Assembly (NCBI GenBank): GCA_003511885.1
Contig: DOIX01000211.1
Coordinates: 1 to 8,707 of the forward strand
Length of the DNA: 8,707 bases
Direction of reading: 5' to 3'
Source: Cyanobacteria bacterium UBA11153
GTDB taxonomy: Bacteria > Cyanobacteriota > Cyanobacteriia > Cyanobacteriales > Coleofasciculaceae
Under the pieces are notes generated by a model, which worked only from the letters and a program-made list of their open reading frames with translations, did no database searches and was not told the DNA's origin. The translations under genes and the position numbers were made by a program. Each line of letters starts with the position of its first letter. Position 1 is the first letter of the stretch. Shown piece by piece: positions 1 through 5,460 of the stretch.

Positions 1-28
1 CGATCGGTACGCCTCTAGTAGCGAATTC

Positions 29-48
29 AGTGGACAATAGTGGACAAC
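29..48. repeat. left-end tandem 10-bp repeats of the IS607 element
   Basis: Two adjacent 10-mers, AGTGGACAAT and AGTGGACAAC, differ only in the last base. They sit 28 bp upstream of the tnpA start. The one-helical-turn period suits a dimeric DNA-binding protein. The same core appears inverted at the other end of the element (1815-1834). Their role as TnpA binding sites is inferred. Confidence 0.6.
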
Positions 49-75
49 GGAGACATACCTGGCTAAACTAGCACT

Positions 76-693
76 ATGTCTAAATTTGTCAAACCGAATG
101 AAGCAGCTAACACTCTGGGAGTTTGCCTCCGAACCCTCAGACGATGGGAGGCCGAAGGCAAAATCAACACCGTCAAAACGCCGTCAGGTCAAAGACGGTA
201 CGACATCGAAAAGTTTATCAAAGAAGACTCCAGTCATGGGAAAAGACGCACCGCTGTTATCTATGCTCGCGTCTCTACCCGACCTCAAAAAGCCGACTTG
301 GAGCGACAAGTTGAGCGATTATCAGCGCTCTACCCCAGTGCTGAAATTGTTAAAGAAGTGGGAGGAGGACTTAATCTTAGGAGGAAAGGACTCATCACCC
401 TTTTGGGACGAGTTTTGCGAGGTGATATCAGGATTATTGTGGTTGCCCACAAAGACCGACTTGCAAGATTTGGATTTGACATTATCGAATGGTTTTGTGA
501 GCAATTTGACTGCCAAATCGTGGTTCTCAACCAAGTCAGTCTCTCTCCTCACGCAGAACTCGTTCAAGATATTGTCGCCATCCTCCACTCCTTCTCCAGT
601 AGGCTTTACTCCATCAGACGAATCGAAAATCAGCTCAAAAAAGAGCTTCAAAACGAAGCCGCGACACAAAGGGAAAGAAAAGCTACCCCCTAA
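76..693 (+). CDS. tnpA: IS607-family serine recombinase (transposase TnpA)
   Basis: This 205-residue protein is the IS607 transposase, a serine-type site-specific recombinase that excises and integrates the element through a covalent phosphoserine intermediate. Residues 1-50 form a MerR-type helix-turn-helix, including the pattern TLGVCLRTLRRWEAEGKI and the wing-like TPSGQRRY. The catalytic domain follows. YARVS at 63-67 supplies the nucleophile Ser67 and Arg65, and HKDRLARFGF at 125-134 is the second active-site block. Length and domain order, with the DNA-binding part first, match the family, and the protein looks intact. The ATG at 76 is chosen because the HTH begins immediately after it. 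No strong Shine-Dalgarno sequence precedes it; the nearest purine run, GGAGA at 50-54, is too distant. From position 98 to its stop the gene is also read in another frame by tnpB. Confidence 0.93.
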   Translation: MSKFVKPNEAANTLGVCLRTLRRWEAEGKINTVKTPSGQRRYDIEKFIKEDSSHGKRRTAVIYARVSTRPQKADLERQVERLSALYPSAEIVKEVGGGLNLRRKGLITLLGRVLRGDIRIIVVAHKDRLARFGFDIIEWFCEQFDCQIVVLNQVSLSPHAELVQDIVAILHSFSSRLYSIRRIENQLKKELQNEAATQRERKATP

Positions 694-1837
694 CAAGACA
701 CTGAAAATTAGAGTGTATCCGGAAGTCGAATTGCATAAAAAATGGAAGACCTGGCTATCAGCCTCAAGATATTGTTACAATCGAGCCATATCGGTATTGC
801 GTCAAGGGGAAAAGATAACCAGCGGTTACCAATTAAGAGATTTTATACTATCTTCTGATCTACCTGATTGGGTTAAAGAATCTCCAGTTCACCCTAAAGA
901 AAATGCAGTTTTTGATGCTTGGGATGCGTGGAATCAAGCTAAGTCAAATAATGGAAAAGCAAGTTTTAGAAGCTGTCGTCAACCGAGACAAGCGATTAAA
1001 TTTCATTCTCGCAACTTTAACGGCAAGAATTGGTTTCCTTCTTTGGTCAAAGGACTTAGTTATCATGCTTCCGAGCCAATCCCTTCAACTGATTATGCAA
1101 CTCAGCTTGTGAGGGACAAAAAGCGATGGTTTGCTTGTATTCCGGTAATTGAAGAAGCTGGAGAGACAAAAAAATTAATCAAGGTAATAGCTCTCGATCC
1201 AGGTGTAAGAACGTTTTTAACTGGTTATGATGGTGATTCTTTTCAAGAGTTTGGCAAGGCAGACATTGGACGCATTCAAAGATTGTGTTCTCACCTTGAC
1301 AACTTAATGGGACGCGCATCGAAAGCTAGCAGAAAGCAAAAACGTCGCATGTATCTAGCAGCAGACCGCTTAAGAATCAGGATTCGCAACTTAATTGACG
1401 AATGCCACAAGCAAGTAGCCAATTACCTCGCTAATAACTACAAGGTCATCTTGTTGCCAACTTTTGAAACTTCTCAAATGGTGGTTAAAAGTAAGCGGAA
1501 ACTTTGCACCAAAACAGCTAGACAAATCCTGACATGGGGTCATTACCGCTTTGAGGGCCATCTTAAACAAGTAGCTAAAAAGCGTGGGGTTGTAGTAATT
1601 GACGTAAACGAATCCTATACATCAAAGACTTGTACTAAGTGTGGGTACAAGCACAATAAACTAGGCGGCTCTAAAATATTCAAATGCCCCAGTTGTGGTC
1701 ACGAACACGATCGAGACTGGGGCGGCGCTCGGAACATTATGATCCGAGCTTTGAGGGACGGCTCCTTTTCCCTTGCTTTTCGTAGCGAAGGAATTGCGAT
1801 CGCGCATGACCTGTTTGTCCAGCGTTGTGCAGCGTAA
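98..1837 (+). CDS. tnpB: TnpB RuvC-like nuclease with a ~198-residue N-terminal extension coded over tnpA
   Basis: Read from the ATG at 98 (MKQLTLWEF...), the product has 579 residues. The usual TnpB core starts at about residue 199 (NKTLKIRVYP), where tnpA ends, and has the usual family length of about 380 residues. TnpB is an RNA-guided DNA endonuclease. Visible motifs are RuvC-I Asp367 (IALDPGVRTF), RuvC-II Glu457 (LLPTFETSQM), zinc-ribbon pairs C512/C515 and C530/C533, and RuvC-III DRD at 538-540. The residue after DRDW is Gly, where TnpB proteins usually have Asn (DRDxN). Residues 1-198 are basic and Ser/Thr-rich at both ends with a Trp/Phe/Leu-rich middle. No ATG lies between the extension and the core; the latest clear alternative start I saw is GTG at 497. 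I believe similar extensions occur in other cyanobacterial TnpB proteins, but this is unverified. The last eight codons lie in the element's right-end repeats. Confidence 0.85.
   Translation: MKQLTLWEFASEPSDDGRPKAKSTPSKRRQVKDGTTSKSLSKKTPVMGKDAPLLSMLASLPDLKKPTWSDKLSDYQRSTPVLKLLKKWEEDLILGGKDSSPFWDEFCEVISGLLWLPTKTDLQDLDLTLSNGFVSNLTAKSWFSTKSVSLLTQNSFKILSPSSTPSPVGFTPSDESKISSKKSFKTKPRHKGKEKLPPNKTLKIRVYPEVELHKKWKTWLSASRYCYNRAISVLRQGEKITSGYQLRDFILSSDLPDWVKESPVHPKENAVFDAWDAWNQAKSNNGKASFRSCRQPRQAIKFHSRNFNGKNWFPSLVKGLSYHASEPIPSTDYATQLVRDKKRWFACIPVIEEAGETKKLIKVIALDPGVRTFLTGYDGDSFQEFGKADIGRIQRLCSHLDNLMGRASKASRKQKRRMYLAADRLRIRIRNLIDECHKQVANYLANNYKVILLPTFETSQMVVKSKRKLCTKTARQILTWGHYRFEGHLKQVAKKRGVVVIDVNESYTSKTCTKCGYKHNKLGGSKIFKCPSCGHEHDRDWGGARNIMIRALRDGSFSLAFRSEGIAIAHDLFVQRCAA
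1815..1834. repeat. right-end tandem 10-bp repeats of the IS607 element
   Basis: Two adjacent 10-mers, TTGTCCAGCG and TTGTGCAGCG, differ by one base. TTGTCCA is the exact reverse complement of the TGGACAA core at 31-37 and 41-47, and the 10-bp period is the same as at the left end. The repeats are inside the tnpB coding sequence, encoding the C-terminal residues FVQRCAA, directly before its TAA stop. Confidence 0.55.
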
Positions 1838-2686
1838 CACCGTCAGGATCAGCTTAATCAATCGATTCAGGCTCGTGCTTTTACTACGGGGCAGGATATA
1901 TTCTTTCGGCAAGGGCAATACGATCCTGGGAGTAAAGGGGGACAGGAGTTGTTGGCACATGAATTGACACATGTGGTGCAGCAGAATGGTGGTGCGGTGC
2001 AGCGACAGACTCAGCTTAACCAGAAACTGACTGAGGAGGTAAGTAAAAAAGAGCCAAATGCGCTGCCAAGTCAGGATAATTTATATGCTTTGCTTGATGG
2101 CGGAGTAATATCAATTCCCCTAGCAATTGGGACAATTCTAATTATTGTCGGTGCGACAGGATTGATTATTAACTGGAAAGATATCACGGGCAATCTTACT
2201 GAACTTGGTACTATTGCCGTTGACTGGGTTACGGATACCGCTAGTGATGTGACTGATAAGATTATCGATAAGCTCAGTCAAGGCACTGGTATTGCTCGTG
2301 GCATCCTTGAAAAATTTCGTCAAACTATTGAAGATTATCTTCGAGACACTATTTTCTCCTCTGAAAGTCAGTCTGATGAAGGTGAATCTAAAGAGAGAGT
2401 AGACGATGCAATTGAAGAGCTTCTGGAAGGAGCTACTCTAGAAAACGATAGTTCAAAATCAAAAATCTATAGTAAGAGTGGTGGTGAAGAAGAGGCTAAT
2501 AGAGACTTCGATGAGCTGACTGGAAAGCTTGGAGCAACCGTCAAGGATAGAGGTGGTGGAACTAGGACAGCAGAACTACCTGACAGATCGACAACTGTTA
2601 TTCGTTCCAAGAGTAGAGAGCATGTCCCAACTATACAGATAGATCGACCTGGTGTAAGAAGACATATCAAGATCAGATATAGGTAG
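1838..2686 (+). pseudogene. 5'-truncated DUF4157 (eCIS-associated) toxin: zincin-like half-domain, membrane segment, C-terminal toxin-like tip
   Basis: Reading resumes directly after the tnpB stop in the same frame, at the middle of a DUF4157 domain ([17 protein letters not shown], then the zinc-binding pattern HELTH at 1958-1972 followed by VVQQNGG). DUF4157 is known as a domain of proteins associated with extracellular contractile injection systems. The N-terminal leader and first part of the domain are missing, evidently because of the IS607 insertion. A hydrophobic stretch of about 24 residues (2105-2176) could span or penetrate a membrane. A helical, acidic linker follows. The last 63 residues (2495-2683) form a compact basic unit, with FDELTG, a glycine turn at RGGGTR, PTIQI and a final KIRYR. 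They resemble the variable C-terminal tips of polymorphic toxins, but I cannot assign an activity. Internal TTG codons (1949, 1952) could in principle start a fragment. Confidence 0.8.
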
Positions 2687-2701
2687 AAAGTTGAGTAAGA
2701 T

Positions 2702-3310
2702 ATGAGCAATGATGAGTGGATTTTTTTTCATCCTGTTGTTAACTCTGAAAGTGTCAACGAGATTCAGAAAAAGCTCTCTAAGGTTGTAGATATTTCCCGT
2801 GAAGACAACTTGTTACTGATCAAGCAGAGCGGTTGGGTTGCTGTTCCTGTAGAAAGTGGTGACCACTTCAGTGGAGATGACAGAGATAAACTGTTGGATT
2901 GTGTCTTAGAATATGGATATCGAGAAATCATAGCAGTTCCCTTGGAGAAACTTAATGATTTCCCCGCTGCATTCATTATCCCTTCAACTGCTTCAGCAGT
3001 TGAGGAATTCAATCGAAAATGTGGCGGCTTTTGGTTCGCGATTTTTGCTGGAAAACCTGACTGGGTTATTCTTTGCACAAAACTTGACTATCTAGTTATT
3101 ACAGGGAAACCTAGCTTTGTCCGACAATTTTTGGGCAGTGAGATTGATGAGGCATTCAGCTTATTTTATAAGTTTGCTTCTGACTGCACTTACGAATCTG
3201 TTACTTGGCAAAATCGTCTCTTCTTTGTGCTGGAGCAACTCAAAACCGAGTATCCAAGTGCAGAAGCTGATAGAGCAATCGACCTTTTCCCCCCGAACGA
3301 CTTGGGGTGA
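2702..3310 (+). CDS. probable immunity protein for the upstream DUF4157 toxin
   Basis: This soluble-looking protein of 202 residues has no signal peptide or membrane segment, so it should be cytoplasmic. It begins 15 bp after the toxin stop, probably in the same transcript. The ATG at 2702 is preceded by a purine-rich GAGTAAG that can act as a ribosome site. I do not recognise a named family. The mixed alpha/beta composition and the acidic, aromatic-rich segment around FVRQFLGSEIDEAFSLFYKFASD recall immunity proteins of polymorphic toxin systems. The functional call rests mainly on position directly behind a toxin-like C-terminal domain. If correct, it binds and neutralises that 63-residue domain in the producer cell. 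It appears intact although the partner toxin gene is broken, so it may now be an orphan antidote that protects against sibling strains. Confidence 0.6.
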   Translation: MSNDEWIFFHPVVNSESVNEIQKKLSKVVDISREDNLLLIKQSGWVAVPVESGDHFSGDDRDKLLDCVLEYGYREIIAVPLEKLNDFPAAFIIPSTASAVEEFNRKCGGFWFAIFAGKPDWVILCTKLDYLVITGKPSFVRQFLGSEIDEAFSLFYKFASDCTYESVTWQNRLFFVLEQLKTEYPSAEADRAIDLFPPNDLG

Positions 3311-3695
3311 TTGAGTGCCCGCTGCTATTTGGATAGATACGCAGTCTACCAATTCACAAGAAAGAACATATAGTAAAGTTTTTAACATTTATCGGACTGA
3401 TTTATTATCTCATCCTTTTGCCCGGTGAGTCTCCCATAAACAAGAAATCGACTTTTATTGAAACTTCCAACCTTGGCTACAAATTAAATTACATGTCCGT
3501 ACTGCTAATTCATGGGACAAAATTATCTCGATTCAATCTATTAATGAACAAGAGGCTTGGACATCCTTCTTTAACTAGAAAAGGTAGAAAAAGTTGCTTA
3601 GACAATATCGCTCAAGCTAATCAGGTTGTCAAACTTCGCCATCGCTAAAAATAAATGCTAAATTAAAGCCATACTAGATTTGGCAGAGACTAGCC
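3311..3695. other. 385-bp gap between the immunity gene and the M15 effector gene; no recognised gene
   Basis: No recognisable gene is present. The longest open frame (3418-3648) encodes a low-quality 76-residue sequence without family features and overlaps another short open stretch at about 3465-3575 in a different frame (reading ...WLQIKLHVRTANSWDKIISIQ...). The latter looks more protein-like and could be a decayed gene remnant. The gap presumably contains the promoter of the 3696 gene, but I see no convincing -35/-10 pair. Confidence 0.4.
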
Positions 3696-5321
3696 ATGGG
3701 TAAGCGAGAAAGCATTCGCAAAAAACCTTCCTGGGATTCCACTTCTACCCCAAACCCAGATATCTTGCAGACGCGCCCCTTCGGTAACGGTAAACGGGCA
3801 AGAGAATCAAGATTGCCCACTACAGCAGATATCTTGCAGACGCGCCCTTTTGCACCCCGGAAGCAGAAACCCGCCCCAAAACAGGAGATGCCAGATATTC
3901 AAAGTAAACTGGCACAGGAAGAAGAATTTGGCTACAATGCTGGCAATATTCCCGTATTATCGCCAGAGCAAACAGCAGCACCCATCCAAGCTAAATTAGA
4001 ATTTGGCACTATTCAACCTTGGAGTCTTTTTGATGCTTTTAAGTTTCTGAAAAAAGCCTTTAGCAGCCAAACAATTAAAATAGTCAGTGATGCCCAAGCC
4101 TTAATTCGTACAGCACCACCCGATTGTCAATCCACTGGCAAAGTAATACCTAAAGGTTCTCAAGTAGAGATACTGGAAACGGCAAAAAAAGGTGAAGTAG
4201 AGTACGTGCTACTCAAAGAGGTATTGCCAGAGGATGCCAAAGGTGAACAGAAAGTTTGGGGTTGGACAAAATCATCTAACTTGAGTGATGTTAAGAGTGC
4301 AGAAAAAGCAGAGGAATCCAACCAAAATACTGATGAGAAAGGGAGTAATCAAATAGATTCCTCTCAACATACTAATAGTGCGAAAGCTATTAAACCAGAA
4401 GATCTGAAAGCACTAAAAACATTTGAAGCTGGCAAAAGCAATACAACAGCCAGAATTCTCGAAGCTGCTAAAGCCGAGCTAGAAAAAGTAGGAGAAACAC
4501 CTGACAGTTGGTTTAATAACTTCACAGATATTACTTTTTTAGGCAGAGGTATTAATGGTGCAATTCATAGAATTTTGGCGGCTCATCTGAAAAATGTTGA
4601 GGCTAATTTAGTCAGTAAAACAGGAGCTAGTAGCCCTAAAGAAGCTGGTGATAAATTAGGATTAACCAGAACATCATTTGCTGGAGGTCGTCCTTCGGAA
4701 AAAGTCTCTGAAGAGAAAGAAACATCAGATATGCACGTCTTTGGCTTGGCAATCGATCTAGATGTTACAGAAAATCCTTGGATTGCTATGCCCAATCAAA
4801 ACGATAATAAGGCCAAAGGTGGTGAAGAAAAATGGTCGAATATCTACTATGGTTACATGCAAGAACTCTTGGGAGGAGAACAATTACAATTCAAGCGAGA
4901 TTTTCAGGTATACAAAGGAGAAAATTACGATAATAAATTAACAGCCACGATTGAAAATGTGATGAAGTTGGACAAAATGGTTGAGTCTTATTTTAGCCTC
5001 CTTAACCCAGAGAATGATGCCCAACTACAAGAATTACTGAACAAATCAACATCTTCGAGATGGCAAGGGAAAACAACCGAAGCAGCGCGGCAACAAATTA
5101 ATGAAGATCTCATCAATTGTGGCAAAATTTGGAGAAGAAATAGTAAAAAAGATCTGGAAGTAATTAAAAAAGGTGGCATTACTAATCTCAGTGAGGATCT
5201 AATTCGTGGTATGGATCTTTACTGGGGAGGAATGTTTGGTGATATTATGCACTTCGATTTGCGCCATAGAGGGATAGGGGCTAAAATATATCAGTTAGCA
5301 CTTAAGGAGAAGAATTCATAG
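3696..5321 (+). CDS. putative eCIS effector: DUF4157-style leader, SH3b-like domain and M15 peptidoglycan peptidase
   Basis: The product has 541 residues in three parts. Residues 1 to about 105 are a disordered Pro/Lys/Arg-rich leader with DILQTRPF twice (22-29 and 45-52), then PDIQSKLAQ..FGYNAGNIPV and PIQAKLEFG. To my knowledge this resembles the N-termini of cyanobacterial DUF4157 proteins, yet no DUF4157 domain follows. Residues about 126-198 look like a bacterial SH3 domain (IKIVSDAQALIRTAPP...GWTKSSNL), which often binds cell wall. A polar linker follows. The remainder resembles an M15 zinc peptidase: the SxHxxGxAxD motif is read as S344-D-H347... with H347 and D354, and DIMHFD supplies D516 and H519, as in LysT5-like L,D-endopeptidases. 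It probably cleaves peptidoglycan peptide bridges. No signal peptide is visible, consistent with injection rather than Sec export. The spacing between the two zinc motifs (162 residues) is unusually long. No immunity gene follows directly. Confidence 0.7.
   Translation: MGKRESIRKKPSWDSTSTPNPDILQTRPFGNGKRARESRLPTTADILQTRPFAPRKQKPAPKQEMPDIQSKLAQEEEFGYNAGNIPVLSPEQTAAPIQAKLEFGTIQPWSLFDAFKFLKKAFSSQTIKIVSDAQALIRTAPPDCQSTGKVIPKGSQVEILETAKKGEVEYVLLKEVLPEDAKGEQKVWGWTKSSNLSDVKSAEKAEESNQNTDEKGSNQIDSSQHTNSAKAIKPEDLKALKTFEAGKSNTTARILEAAKAELEKVGETPDSWFNNFTDITFLGRGINGAIHRILAAHLKNVEANLVSKTGASSPKEAGDKLGLTRTSFAGGRPSEKVSEEKETSDMHVFGLAIDLDVTENPWIAMPNQNDNKAKGGEEKWSNIYYGYMQELLGGEQLQFKRDFQVYKGENYDNKLTATIENVMKLDKMVESYFSLLNPENDAQLQELLNKSTSSRWQGKTTEAARQQINEDLINCGKIWRRNSKKDLEVIKKGGITNLSEDLIRGMDLYWGGMFGDIMHFDLRHRGIGAKIYQLALKEKNS
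3757..3847 (+). repeat. 22-bp direct repeat encoding DILQTRPF (copies 3757-3778 and 3826-3847)
   Basis: Two identical 22-bp copies begin 69 bp (23 codons) apart, so both are in frame and give DILQTRPF twice in the effector leader. The bases between them are not repeated. Identity at the DNA level, including third positions, points to recent duplication or selection on the sequence. Confidence 0.9.
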
Positions 5322-5375
5322 GATCGATCTATTAGATCCTCTATAGCCAAGGGAGTCAAATATATCAAACGGTTA

Positions 5376-5408
5376 AGAAACCGGGTTTTTTCAATAAACC
5401 CGGTTTCT
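5376..5408. repeat. perfect 13-bp hairpin between the effector and ABC genes, possible bidirectional terminator
   Basis: AGAAACCGGGTTT (5376-5388) and its exact reverse complement (5396-5408) are separated by a 7-nt loop. It lies 54 bp after the effector stop. No T-run follows the stem on either strand, so it is not a textbook intrinsic terminator. Palindromes of the GAAACCGGGTTTC type recur between genes in filamentous cyanobacteria as far as I recall, so it may be a dispersed repeat used as a transcript end. Confidence 0.7.
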
Positions 5409-5460
5409 GATACGAAAGTTAAAATTAAAACAGGCAGAAACTACCACACCAGGGTTTGGC

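Larger units (their letters stand above)
29..1840 (+). mobile_element. IS607-family insertion sequence (tnpA + tnpB)
   Basis: The element carries a serine-recombinase TnpA with a MerR-like DNA-binding N-terminus and a TnpB RuvC-like nuclease, which is the diagnostic gene pair of the IS607 family. Tandem 10-bp repeats with the core TGGACAA occur twice at the left (29-48) and in inverted orientation, one copy with a mismatch, at the right (1815-1834). They bracket both genes and probably mark recombinase binding sites near the ends. The right boundary is constrained because DUF4157 coding sequence resumes by about 1847. The left boundary is less certain: the first 28 bp do not translate into a convincing upstream half of the DUF4157 domain, so the true left end could lie at about 29 or outside the window. 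IS607 elements make no target duplication, so none is expected. Confidence 0.85.

Noticed and set aside
123..314. Third-frame open reading stretch inside tnpA/tnpB
   Set aside because: Short, without family features, and in a segment already read convincingly in two other frames.
1773..1967. Plus-strand open frame over the element's right junction
   Set aside because: It crosses the insertion junction in a frame different from both tnpB and DUF4157.
1661..1972. Minus-strand open frame across the tnpB end and DUF4157 start
   Set aside because: It runs opposite to clear coding sequence and spans the element boundary, so it cannot be an inherited gene.
98..2686. A TnpB-DUF4157 fusion protein, since both are in the same frame
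   Set aside because: A TAA stop at 1835-1837 separates them; only stop readthrough would join them and nothing suggests it.
3418..3648. 76-residue open frame between the immunity and effector genes
   Set aside because: Ordinary-looking composition, no clear ribosome site, no recognisable motif, and a more protein-like stretch overlaps in another frame.
5320..5340. AGGATC/GATCCT inverted pair after the effector stop as a terminator
   Set aside because: Only a 6-bp stem with a 9-nt loop and no T-run; it could arise by chance.
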